A DNA stretch of 39,831 bases, from the NCBI GenBank assembly GCA_020628375.1, contig JAHDFD010000028.1, positions 1-39,831 on the forward strand, written 5' to 3'. The notes below the pieces were generated by a model. That model had not been told where the DNA came from, did no database searches, and saw only the letters and a list, made by a program, of their open reading frames with translations. Position 1 is the first letter of the stretch; each line of letters opens with the position of its first letter. The position numbers and the translations under genes are program-made. Below are positions 1 to 7,253 of this stretch, in pieces. The DNA is from Chitinophagales bacterium. Its GTDB lineage: Bacteria > Bacteroidota > Bacteroidia > Chitinophagales > UBA2359.

Positions 1-201
1 ATAATGCTTCTCGTTTTCTTAATTATACTAATTCAAAAGTTACCGAACTATTGTTTAATACTAAATGGATTATTTTATTTAGCGTTTAACCTTTTATATC
101 CGAATAGGTCATTAAGAAAAGAAAGGTAAGCGTATGCTTAAATTTAACATTATCATTTACATGTGTTCAATTGTGCAGCTGTTTTCGTTGGAAAAATGCC
201 C

Positions 202-218
202 ATTCAGCACTGCTGAAT
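202..218. repeat. Perfect 17-bp dyad in the leading intergenic region
   Basis: ATTCAGCA-C-TGCTGAAT is a perfect 8+1+8 palindrome, followed closely by a T-rich stretch (TTTCACTTTTTT). It lies about 100 bp upstream of pth. It could be an operator for a repressor dimer or the weak terminator of a gene left of the window. The rest of positions 1-260 shows no convincing gene. Confidence 0.35.
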
Positions 219-268
219 TTCACTTTTTTCGTCTCAATAGACTTAAAATTGTTTCCTGTTTTTATTAA

Positions 269-303
269 TTTGACAATTTTAAACATACGCTAATATACTT
301 TTG
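269..303 (+). promoter_or_regulatory. Promoter of pth, Bacteroidota -33/-7 type
   Basis: TTTG at 269-272 and TACTTTTG at 296-303 match the Bacteroidota consensus TTTG / TAnnTTTG with a 23-nt spacer. The expected start lies near 309, giving a 5' leader of about 14 nt before the ATG at 323. The spacer contains the motif TTTAAACATACGCTAA (278-293), which recurs elsewhere in the window. Confidence 0.6.
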
Positions 304-322
304 TAAAAGATAAACTTACAAT

Positions 323-880
323 ATGAATTATTTGGTCGTAGGATTGGGGAATATTGGTTCAAAATATGAAAATACCAGACATAATATAGGATTTGATGTT
401 GTCGAAGAAATGGCGAAGCGTTATGATGCAAAATGGGAACAAGACAGATTGGTGCTTGGAGCAAATTTCAAATTTAAAAGCAGGAACTTTTACCTCATAA
501 AGCCTACAACATATATGAATCTTAGTGGGCGAGCAGTAAAATATTGGTATGATAAATTAAAGATCCAGCCTGAAAATTTATTGGTTATTGTAGATGATCT
601 ATCACTTGATTTTGGGAAATTGAGACTTCGTTTGAAAGGAAGTGCCGGAGGACACAATGGATTGAAAAATATTCAGGAACTTATGGGGACTGGAAAATAC
701 AGCAGAATTAAGTTTGGAATAGGGGCGAATTATCCTCGTGGACGACAGGTTGATTTTGTTTTGGGGCAATGGAGTAAAGAAGAACAAGAAGAAATTCCAT
801 TCCTGATCGATAGATGTACTGATATGGCGATCTCTTATTGTACCATTGGTGCTAAGCTTACATGGGAGCAATTTAGTTGA
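323..880 (+). CDS. pth: Peptidyl-tRNA hydrolase (Pth)
   Basis: Cleaves the ester bond of peptidyl-tRNAs released prematurely from ribosomes and so recycles tRNA in the cytosol. The 185-aa length is normal for bacterial Pth. Family residues are visible in order: N10 and catalytic H20 in GNIGSKYENTRHNIGF, N66 in KPTTYMNLSG, D91 in VIVDDLSLDFGKLR, and N112 in SAGGHNGL. They correspond to the known E. coli set N10/H20/N68/D93/N114, so the enzyme should be active. The ATG at 323 gives the standard N-terminus and lies shortly after a good -7 box. The gene appears to be transcribed alone. The usual Bacteroidota partner rplY (ribosomal protein L25) is not directly upstream. Confidence 0.96.
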   Translation: MNYLVVGLGNIGSKYENTRHNIGFDVVEEMAKRYDAKWEQDRLVLGANFKFKSRNFYLIKPTTYMNLSGRAVKYWYDKLKIQPENLLVIVDDLSLDFGKLRLRLKGSAGGHNGLKNIQELMGTGKYSRIKFGIGANYPRGRQVDFVLGQWSKEEQEEIPFLIDRCTDMAISYCTIGAKLTWEQFS

Positions 881-890
881 TTAATTAATT

Positions 891-925
891 ATGAGAGATG
901 AGAGATGAGAGATGAGAGATGAGAG
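891..925. repeat. Tandem heptamer repeat, ATGAGAG x5
   Basis: Five perfect copies of ATGAGAG begin 11 nt after the pth stop codon. The array is non-coding and is followed directly by a long inverted repeat. Heptamer arrays like this are prone to slippage, so copy number may vary between strains. Confidence 0.9.
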
Positions 926-945
926 ATGGTTCATTAGTGATAAGA

Positions 946-999
946 GATAGTTGATGGGTGATTAACACTCTGTTAATCACCCATCATTAATCAACTATC
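946..999. repeat. Long inverted repeat (hairpin) after pth
   Basis: GATGGGTGATTAACA (953-967) pairs perfectly with TGTTAATCACCCATC (971-985) around a 3-nt loop. A further 10-bp arm, GATAGTTGAT (946-955), matches ATCAACTATC (990-999) after a 4-nt ATTA insertion. The stem is strong but has no T-run, so it is not a classical intrinsic terminator. It could still stabilise the 3' end of the pth transcript. Confidence 0.8.
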
Positions 1000-1055
1000 A
1001 ACCATCATTAATTACCCATAAATGCTCATTTACAACAACTTAGTTTTATAACAAT

Positions 1056-1063
1056 TACTTTTG
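1056..1063 (+). promoter_or_regulatory. Putative -7 box for the DEAD-box helicase gene
   Basis: TACTTTTG is a perfect TAnnTTTG match. It would give a 5' leader of about 110 nt before the ATG at 1179. Long AT-rich leaders are common for RNA helicase genes with post-transcriptional control. The -33 element is only a weak TTTA, so the assignment is tentative. Confidence 0.4.
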
Positions 1064-1178
1064 TTCGACTAAAGAGGATACAAATAAGCAGTTAGTACAT
1101 TACGCTCAATAATCTATTGGTACAATTACTTATCAGTTTTCCCCCAATTTTGATAATAATTTTATTTAATAGAAATTA

Positions 1179-2471
1179 ATGCAATTTAATGAAATGCAAC
1201 TCGACGCTGCTATTTTGAAAGCGTTGAAAGACAAAAAGTATGTTACTGCAACACCAATACAGGAAAAAGCTATTCCTCTTGTTTTAAATTCAAATGATGT
1301 TTTAGGCGTTGCTCAAACCGGAACAGGTAAGACAGCAGCTTTTGCTATACCAATAATTCAGTCTCTTCTTAAGAAACAGAATAAGCAACGAGCTATAAAA
1401 GCTTTGATCGTAACTCCAACCCGTGAACTAGCCATACAAATAGATGAAAATATTCAAGCTTACAGTAAATACACCCAGCTAAAGCATACGGTTATTTTTG
1501 GTGGAGTAAAACAAGGAGCTCAGGTGCAAAAACTGAAAAAGGGAGTTGATATTCTAACAGCTACACCGGGAAGGCTTTTAGATTTGATCAATCAGGGTTT
1601 TATTCATTTATCGGATATTGAAATATTTGTTTTAGATGAAGCAGACAGAATGTTGGATATGGGATTTATTCACGATATCAGAAAACTATTAAAACTGCTT
1701 CCTGAAAAAAGACAATCCTTGTTTTTTTCGGCGACTATGCCTGCCAATATTGTTAAGTTATCGAAAACGATACTTAAAAATCCAAAACGTGTTGAGGTAA
1801 CTCCTGTTTCTTCTACAGCTGAAACCATTCAGCAATACTTATACTATACCAATAAAAAACTTAAAAACGATTTACTATTACATATTCTTGAAAATGAAAA
1901 GATAGAGCAAGTATTATTATTCTCACGAACCAAGCATGGAGCAGATAAGATAAACAGAATGCTCGCTAAAAAGAAAATTGCATCAGCAGCTATACACGGA
2001 AATAAATCACAAGCTCAAAGACAAAGAGCATTGAATGACTTTAAAGATAAAAAAATCAGGATACTAGTTGCAACAGATATTGCCGCAAGAGGCATTGATA
2101 TAAACAAGCTACAATATGTTATAAACTACGATATTCCGAATATTTCTGAAACTTATGTTCATAGAATAGGACGGTCGGGTAGGGCAGGTAAAGATGGAAT
2201 TGCTATTTCTATTTGTGAGCCTGAAGAAAATGCTTATGTGAGATTGATAGAAAAACTAATTGGTAAAAAGATCAATATTGTTAAAGACCATCCTTTCCCA
2301 CAAACAGACAAACCCATGACAGAAGCTGAGAAAAGGGAATTCAATAAAGAGAAGCAACGTAGAAAACAAGAGTTTTTTGCAAATAGAAAGAAGAAAAAAG
2401 CAGAAGGTTCCAAAAGCAATTCCAATAATAGTGGTGGAAGAAATAAAAAAGTATTCAGAAAAAGGAAATAA
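1179..2471 (+). CDS. DEAD-box ATP-dependent RNA helicase, RhlE-like
   Basis: ATP-dependent RNA unwinding, probably in ribosome assembly or RNA turnover in the cytosol. All motifs are present in order: Q motif (ATPIQEKAIP), Walker A AQTGTGKT (K51), Ia PTRELAIQ, TPGRL, DEAD (153-156), SAT (184-186), motif V VATDIAARGID and motif VI HRIGRSGRAG. The roughly 60 C-terminal residues are very basic and Ser/Asn/Lys-rich with no fold signature, ending in KKVFRKRK. This is typical of the disordered RNA-binding tails of RhlE/DeaD relatives in Bacteroidota. The 430-aa length is usual. The gene stands alone and a bidirectional terminator follows about 140 bp later. The subfamily is inferred from overall architecture, so no gene symbol is assigned. 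Confidence 0.93.
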   Translation: MQFNEMQLDAAILKALKDKKYVTATPIQEKAIPLVLNSNDVLGVAQTGTGKTAAFAIPIIQSLLKKQNKQRAIKALIVTPTRELAIQIDENIQAYSKYTQLKHTVIFGGVKQGAQVQKLKKGVDILTATPGRLLDLINQGFIHLSDIEIFVLDEADRMLDMGFIHDIRKLLKLLPEKRQSLFFSATMPANIVKLSKTILKNPKRVEVTPVSSTAETIQQYLYYTNKKLKNDLLLHILENEKIEQVLLFSRTKHGADKINRMLAKKKIASAAIHGNKSQAQRQRALNDFKDKKIRILVATDIAARGIDINKLQYVINYDIPNISETYVHRIGRSGRAGKDGIAISICEPEENAYVRLIEKLIGKKINIVKDHPFPQTDKPMTEAEKREFNKEKQRRKQEFFANRKKKKAEGSKSNSNNSGGRNKKVFRKRK

Positions 2472-2612
2472 GTTTTCTGTAATCGAAGATGTTGGTTAAG
2501 ATGAACAACTTAAAAGAGTGTAAATTGCCAATCATAAAATCAGCAAAGACCTTTCAACAACTTTCTTTCGATTTACGCACCTGAATAAATCAAACAATTG
2601 GACTTACAAATG

Positions 2613-2652
2613 AAAAAAGCCTTACAATTCTAATGAATTGTAAGGCTTTTTT
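2613..2652. terminator. Bidirectional intrinsic terminator
   Basis: A perfect 18-bp stem: positions 2613-2630 (A6, then GCCTTACAATTC) pair with 2635-2652 (GAATTGTAAGGC, then T6), with a TAAT loop. A- and T-runs on either side let it work in both directions. It would stop the helicase transcript from the left and the tRNA-Pro transcript from the right. Confidence 0.92.
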
Positions 2653-2654
2653 AG

Positions 2655-2729
2655 TCGGGGTGGCAGGATTCGAACCTGCGACCCCCTGGTCCCAAACCAG
2701 GTGCGCTAACCGGACTGCGCTACACCCCG
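2655..2729 (-). tRNA. tRNA-Pro (anticodon TGG)
   Basis: The minus strand reads CGGGGTG...CACCCCG-A, a 7-bp acceptor stem with discriminator A. The anticodon loop is TTTGGGA between CCTGG and CCAGG, so the anticodon is UGG. The T-arm GCAGGTTCGAATCCTGC is canonical. CCA is not encoded. The gene follows tRNA-Ser on the same strand with a 78-nt spacer. Confidence 0.96.
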
Positions 2730-2807
2730 AACAATCCACTTTTTCAAGTGGGCTGCAAAGTAAAACAAAAGTTTTTTAAAACGCAAGTTACTTTGCAAAA
2801 AATGTGG

Positions 2808-2892
2808 CGGAGAGACCGGGATTCGAACCCGGGGATCGCTTTAGGCGATCACGGATTAGCAATCCGCTCCATTACCACTCTGGCACCTCTCC
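2808..2892 (-). tRNA. tRNA-Ser (anticodon GCT)
   Basis: The minus strand begins GGAGAGGTGCC and ends GTCTCTCCG. The anticodon loop TTGCTAA sits between GGA and TCC stem bases, giving anticodon GCU. A long variable arm (stem TGATCGC...GCGATC) and length of 85 nt are diagnostic of a class II serine tRNA. The T-arm CCGGGTTCGAATCCCGG is canonical. It is probably co-transcribed with the downstream tRNA-Pro. Confidence 0.96.
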
Positions 2893-2965
2893 TGTTAAAG
2901 CGGACGGCAAAAGTATTACGTTTTATTTGAAAAGTCCATTCTATTTGAAGAATTTTTTTTCATTT

Positions 2966-3691
2966 TTAAAAAATTGTTTCCAAAACCTTTACAGAACGTA
3001 AATAACTGAAATGCTCGATATGCCATAAGTAGTATAATTGTAACAAATCGAGCATTGTTTGCCGCTGCTTTCTATTCTTTAAAATATCATGCCAATTCGA
3101 TGAATTAATTTCTAATAATAAAGTAAATAAAGCACTAACATCTTCTTCTAATATTCTATCCTTCAAAGGAAGGTCTGAAACGAACCTGCCTTCTTTAAGG
3201 TCGAAACGCTTATTGGTCGATGAATAATTGTTTGCCGGATAAAAGCCAAAATATTCGCTTAGCTGTAACATGAACTTGATCGGTAAGTCGGCAATATGTT
3301 TTTTCTGAGCAAATTCGAGTTGGTTGATCTCATTGGCTATGAAATCATAGAGTGTGTTATTCTCTGCTTCCTCTTTTACCGATTTATACAATAGTTCAGC
3401 ATAAAATAAGGCAATTGATGTTTTAGTTATATCAAAAGGTATTTGAGTATAAATTTCAGCGAATTTCATTTCTTTAATGCGCTGTAAATCTTTACCATTG
3501 CGCTCATAGACAACTAAATCAAGCTGATTCAGTACCTGAAGCATAGCAGATTTAGATCTGCCCTTCGAACTGCGAACACCATTTACTATATAGGATCTCA
3601 GACCAAGTTCCCGTGTGTATATTTTTGCAATAACGCTTGTTTCAGAATAGTTGATGGTTTTCAGAACTATTCCGTTCGTTTCTATAAGCAT
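2966..3691 (-). CDS. recO: DNA repair protein RecO
   Basis: RecFOR-pathway mediator that loads RecA onto SSB-coated single-stranded DNA and anneals strands. The N-terminal OB-fold is recognisable from the typical opening (TNGIVLKTINYSETSVIAKI), then GLRSYIVNGVR and a basic stretch SSKGRSKSAM. This is followed by the mostly helical C-terminal region with LLYKSVKEEAENNTLYDFI. The length of 241 aa matches Bacteroidota RecO. The zinc-binding cysteines seen in some RecO proteins are absent, which is common in this phylum. It lies 3 nt downstream of the TPR gene and is therefore probably translated from the same transcript. Confidence 0.93.
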   Translation of the reverse strand: MLIETNGIVLKTINYSETSVIAKIYTRELGLRSYIVNGVRSSKGRSKSAMLQVLNQLDLVVYERNGKDLQRIKEMKFAEIYTQIPFDITKTSIALFYAELLYKSVKEEAENNTLYDFIANEINQLEFAQKKHIADLPIKFMLQLSEYFGFYPANNYSSTNKRFDLKEGRFVSDLPLKDRILEEDVSALFTLLLEINSSNWHDILKNRKQRQTMLDLLQLYYLWHIEHFSYLRSVKVLETIF

Positions 3692-3694
3692 TTT

Positions 3695-4864
3695 CTATTG
3701 TCCACCAACTTTCAATGAATCATTAACAGGAACTGTGTTGATCGGTTCGATACTTGCTGGTGGAGGTACAAATTTCTTAACATAATCTAATCGTGAAAAA
3801 CGATTGACTACATTTACTTTTAAAGGATTTCTGTTATACCACATCAAAAAGTTATCAAAGCTAGTAACACTTTTAGTTTTCCATTCGACAAAAAATTCTG
3901 GTTCTGCATTCATCAGTAGCCAATAAGTATATGTAGTTAAGTACCCACCTTTTTTAGCCGATGATAACCATCTGAAAAGCGGCATTTTCATATCGGGATA
4001 CATTTGTTCCCAAAGGAAAATAAACTCTTCTCTGAATGAAGCTATTTTTTTCAGGTAAGTTGTTTTACCATTATCTAAAAGCTTCCCGTTTAAAAGAGAT
4101 GAATTAAAACTGCCATTAATACTCATTTGCTGAATAACCCTGTTGAAAGCATCATGAAAATCATTTGTCTCATAATCAGCAGCTCTGTCAATATAAAGAT
4201 CAACAACAGAAACACCTTCCAATTTTTCTTTAAAGAATCCCAAATAGGTATCTCTCAAAAGAATCGAGATTTCTTTGGTTCTATCTGTATGTTTTTCGAT
4301 GTTCAGAAATATTTCACCATAGATCAGAGCGTAAGCTTTTTCATTGGTTTTGGCAAAAGTTTTCGCTGCCCAGTAATAATTTTCAGCAAAATATGGTTCA
4401 GCCTTTATTCCATTTTCCCAATAAAATAATGCTTTTTTATGATTACCTCTTAGATATTCAATTACACCCATGTCGAAATAAAACTCTCCTTCATAGGGAA
4501 ATCTGGCACAAGCTGTCTGAAAATAATTGATTGCTTGTTCGTAATTACCACTCAGGTCATAACTGTTACCAATTAATCTTCTTACATCTATATTTTCAGG
4601 ATCACGATTGATTACCCGGTGTCCGTATTCGATAGCTTTTGGATATTCTTTCAGTCTGTAATAACAATTGGCAATCTGATAAACGATTTCCTTACTGTTT
4701 GGATTTTGGTTATATCCTTCAGTTAATTTTTCAAGAGCTTTATCGTATTCTCCAGCATCAATTAAGGGTTGTGCTTTTTTTAAGTAGAAATCAGCAGTAC
4801 TATATTGTGCCTTTACGGTAGTAAAAGAGCATAACAATATAATAATGATTAATATATTTTTCAA
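3695..4864 (-). CDS. Exported TPR-repeat protein
   Basis: The N-terminus (MKNILIIIILLCSFTTVKA) is a clear Sec signal peptide ending just before QYSTADFYLKKAQ, so the protein is probably periplasmic. Residues about 25-200 form consecutive tetratricopeptide repeats (for example EYDKALEKLTEGYNQNPNSK, NYEQAINYFQTACARFPYEG), suggesting a protein-protein scaffold. The C-terminal half is not recognised. The start is a TTG at 4864: an in-frame stop lies a few codons upstream and no ATG occurs between, while TTG gives a complete signal peptide. It is the first gene of a tight pair with recO (3-nt gap). The specific partner is unknown. Confidence 0.82.
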   Translation of the reverse strand: MKNILIIIILLCSFTTVKAQYSTADFYLKKAQPLIDAGEYDKALEKLTEGYNQNPNSKEIVYQIANCYYRLKEYPKAIEYGHRVINRDPENIDVRRLIGNSYDLSGNYEQAINYFQTACARFPYEGEFYFDMGVIEYLRGNHKKALFYWENGIKAEPYFAENYYWAAKTFAKTNEKAYALIYGEIFLNIEKHTDRTKEISILLRDTYLGFFKEKLEGVSVVDLYIDRAADYETNDFHDAFNRVIQQMSINGSFNSSLLNGKLLDNGKTTYLKKIASFREEFIFLWEQMYPDMKMPLFRWLSSAKKGGYLTTYTYWLLMNAEPEFFVEWKTKSVTSFDNFLMWYNRNPLKVNVVNRFSRLDYVKKFVPPPASIEPINTVPVNDSLKVGGQ

Positions 4865-4922
4865 TGTTAGTTAGTTTGAATCATTTGTAAATAACGGGTG
4901 CGTCTTTTTATTGTAAAGAAAT

Positions 4923-5594
4923 TCAAACGAGTCTGTTCCCAAATAGTTTACTGCCCACTCTGACCAAGGTGCTTCCTTCTTCAAGGGCTATTTCATAATC
5001 TCCGGACATTCCCATTGATATTTCATTGAAAGTAGATTTATTTGGATAGAACTCTAACTTCAATTTCTCAAAAATATGCTTTAATTTCCTGAATTCATTC
5101 CTGATTTTAACTTTATCTTCACTAAAAGTTGCCATTCCCATTACACCAACAATAGAAACATGTTGCATCGATTTGAATTCAGAGTGATTCAGCAATTGTT
5201 TGGCTTCTTGTAAATCAAAGCCAAATTTACTACTTTCTTCAGCTATATGAAATTGTAAAAGGCATTCTATTACCCGATCGTGCTGCGCTGCCCTTTTATT
5301 TATTTCAGCTAATAGTTTAAGACTATCTACTGAGTGTATTAGTTTAACAAAGGAAGCAATATATTTTACCTTATTACTTTGTAAGTGCCCGATCATGTGC
5401 CATTCTATGTCTTTAGGCAGTACCTCATACTTTTCTGTTAATTCCTGAACCTTGTTTTCTCCAAAGACTCTTTGCCCTAAATCATAGGCATGCTCAATTT
5501 TACTTATAGATTGAGTTTTTGAAACGGCAACCAATTGAGCATTAAATTTGCTGCATACAGAGTTTATCTGTTCAAAAGATCGTACATTAAGCAT
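4923..5594 (-). CDS. yggS: Pyridoxal-phosphate homeostasis protein (YggS/PLPBP family)
   Basis: Non-catalytic PLP-binding TIM-barrel protein that buffers PLP and affects amino-acid and B6 metabolism. The PLP lysine is in LVAVSKTQ (K26). Other family signatures are FGENKVQELTEKYE, IEWHMIGHLQSNKVKYI, IHSVDSLKLL, ESSKFGF, GVMGMATF, ISMGMSGDYEIALEEGSTLVRVGSKLFG. The 223-aa length is standard. It is transcribed in the same direction as the TPR-recO pair with a 58-nt gap, and could be the promoter-proximal gene of that unit. The upstream region 5595-5836 is shared with the divergent DUF4296 gene. Confidence 0.95.
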   Translation of the reverse strand: MLNVRSFEQINSVCSKFNAQLVAVSKTQSISKIEHAYDLGQRVFGENKVQELTEKYEVLPKDIEWHMIGHLQSNKVKYIASFVKLIHSVDSLKLLAEINKRAAQHDRVIECLLQFHIAEESSKFGFDLQEAKQLLNHSEFKSMQHVSIVGVMGMATFSEDKVKIRNEFRKLKHIFEKLKLEFYPNKSTFNEISMGMSGDYEIALEEGSTLVRVGSKLFGNRLV

Positions 5595-5735
5595 AATGGC
5601 GGTAAAGTTAAAGTTTGAAACCTTTTCTAAGTTGAACTTTTATAAATATCGTTAATAAATCACTTAAAAAATAGTGATGAGTTGGTACTCAGATACTAAA
5701 ATACTGAAAAGTGCGCTTTCTTTTTCAGATAATAA

Positions 5736-5786
5736 AGAGTCTGTTTAAAAATTGTTTTTCAGTTAATAGGAATTTAAACATGCTCT
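5736..5786. repeat. Inverted pair of a recurring 14-16 bp motif
   Basis: AGAGTCTGTTTAAA (5736-5749) faces TTTAAACATGCTCT (5773-5786). The arms match at 12 of 14 positions. The right arm belongs to the TTTAAACAyrCnCTAA family seen at four other intergenic sites in this window. It lies in the divergent region between yggS and the DUF4296 lipoprotein, so it could be an operator or a promoter element. Confidence 0.6.
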
Positions 5787-5836
5787 AACTCAAGTTGTGA
5801 TTTACCTCAAAGTGGGTTCATATAAAAAGAAGATTT

Positions 5837-6190
5837 ATGTATATGAGGATAAAATTTCTATTGATCTTTATGTCGGTATTGGTGTTGTCTTGTTCAGAAA
5901 ATGAAGATGAAGCATTCAATTTACCTATCGATGAGTCGAACTTTGTTGAAATGATGGCAGAAATTCACATTGCGGAAGCAGCAGCCAAATTGTCGAATCA
6001 AACCAAGGATAGAGATTTCCCTTTTGAGTTGAGTTATGTTTATGCGAATATTTTAAAAAAGTATCAATTTGATCAGGATAAACTTGAAAAAGAATTGTTA
6101 TTGCTGGCAGAACATCCGATTGAAATGCAGAAAATATATAAGAAGATCGAAACTCAAATAAAAGATATTCAAAATTCAATGAAAAATTAA
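5837..6190 (+). CDS. DUF4296-family lipoprotein
   Basis: Small lipoprotein of unknown function, widespread in Bacteroidota. The signal peptide ends in a lipobox VLSC (C19 from the first ATG). The mature part matches the DUF4296 pattern: MMAEIHIAEAAAKL, then YVYANILKKYQFDQDKLEKELLLLAEHPIEMQKIYKKIETQIKDIQ, a helical protein. Two ATGs (5837 and 5843) are both possible starts and either leaves an intact signal peptide. It precedes the glycosyltransferase at 6244, a pairing that I believe is common in this phylum. However, a separate -7 box in front of the glycosyltransferase suggests independent transcription. Confidence 0.82.
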   Translation: MYMRIKFLLIFMSVLVLSCSENEDEAFNLPIDESNFVEMMAEIHIAEAAAKLSNQTKDRDFPFELSYVYANILKKYQFDQDKLEKELLLLAEHPIEMQKIYKKIETQIKDIQNSMKN

Positions 6191-6209
6191 TTCTTTTGTT
6201 TCTGGTAAA

Positions 6210-6237
6210 TTTAAACACGCACTAATCCTTAACTTTG
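6210..6237 (+). promoter_or_regulatory. Promoter of the glycosyltransferase, apparently leaderless
   Basis: TAACTTTG (6230-6237) is a perfect TAnnTTTG box. It ends only 6 nt before the ATG at 6244, so transcription would start at or next to the start codon. Directly upstream is TTTAAACACGCACTAA (6210-6225), a member of the recurring intergenic motif family. No good TTTG -33 box is present at normal spacing. Confidence 0.5.
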
Positions 6238-6243
6238 CCTTAC

Positions 6244-7200
6244 ATGAATATTTCTGTAGTTATACCATTACTTAATGAGGAAGAGTCGCTTCCTGAGTTG
6301 GCTGCCTGGATAGAAAAGGTATGTAAAGAACATAAGTTTTCTTATGAGATCATTTTTGTTGATGATGGAAGTACGGATAATTCGTGGAAAGTGATCGAAG
6401 AACTTTCGGCAAAGAACGAATGTGTAAAAGGAATTAAATTCCGCAGGAATTATGGTAAGTCTGCTGCCTTGAATGAAGGGTTTACTTATTCAACTGGCTC
6501 TGTTGTCATTACCATGGACGCAGATCTTCAAGATAGCCCTGATGAAATTCCCGGATTGTATAAAATGATAACCGAAGAAAAATTCGATCTTGTTTCTGGT
6601 TATAAAAAAAAGCGATACGACCCGATAACTAAAACCATTCCTACTAAATTCTTTAATGCTGCGACTAGATTAATGAGTGGAATTCAACTCAACGACTTTA
6701 ATTGTGGACTGAAAGCGTATAGGTCTTCTGTTGTTAAATCGATAGAAGTGTATGGAGAAATGCATCGTTATATTCCTGTTATAGCCAAACGTGCAGGTTT
6801 TCCTAAAATAGGTGAGCGGGTTGTGCAACATCAGGAAAGAAAATATGGTGTAACGAAGTTTGGTATTAACCGCTTTATCAATGGTTTTCTGGATTTGTTG
6901 ACCATTTCTTTCATTACCAAATTCGGAAGAAAGCCCATGCACCTTTTTGGAGCAATAGGTACGTTGTTCTTTTTAATTGGAGGGGTGATTTCATTCTGGT
7001 TGATTATTGCTAAACAAATAGCGATCTATCAAAGTATGCCTTATAGAGATGTAGTCGATCAACCATTATTTTATTTAGCATTAACCAGTATGGTAATTGG
7101 CAGCCAGCTTTTCCTTGCCGGTTTTTTAGGAGAGCTTATTGCCAGAACCAATCCTGAACGAAATAGCTACCATGTGGAAGAAAGAATTGGAGTAGAATAG
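6244..7200 (+). CDS. GT2 glycosyltransferase, DPM1/GtrB-like, membrane anchored
   Basis: Likely transfers a sugar from a nucleotide donor to polyprenyl phosphate at the inner face of the cytoplasmic membrane. The GT-A fold covers residues 1-230: VVIPLLNEEESLPELA, IIFVDDGSTDNSW, FRRNYGKSAALNEGF, and the DxD region MDADLQDSPDEIP. HQERKYGVTKFGINRFINGFLDLL is the usual linker to two C-terminal membrane helices (about 232-255 and 275-300), typical of GtrB/ArnC/DPM1 enzymes. An upstream TTG at 6235 is also in frame, but it lies inside the -7 promoter box, so the ATG at 6244 is preferred (318 aa). The sugar is not predictable. The gene lies 53 nt upstream of uvrB. Confidence 0.88.
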   Translation: MNISVVIPLLNEEESLPELAAWIEKVCKEHKFSYEIIFVDDGSTDNSWKVIEELSAKNECVKGIKFRRNYGKSAALNEGFTYSTGSVVITMDADLQDSPDEIPGLYKMITEEKFDLVSGYKKKRYDPITKTIPTKFFNAATRLMSGIQLNDFNCGLKAYRSSVVKSIEVYGEMHRYIPVIAKRAGFPKIGERVVQHQERKYGVTKFGINRFINGFLDLLTISFITKFGRKPMHLFGAIGTLFFLIGGVISFWLIIAKQIAIYQSMPYRDVVDQPLFYLALTSMVIGSQLFLAGFLGELIARTNPERNSYHVEERIGVE

Positions 7201-7253
7201 CTAAAGGCATATAGTAAGCTTATATTTACACCTAAGTTCAATCAGTATAATCC

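Noticed and set aside
891..925. CRISPR-like array
   Set aside because: The units are seven bases long and directly adjacent, with no spacers; there are no cas genes in the window.
2748..3001. Small open frames across the tRNA genes
   Set aside because: They are translations of the tRNA-Ser sequence (typical RPGFEPG artefact) and not proteins.
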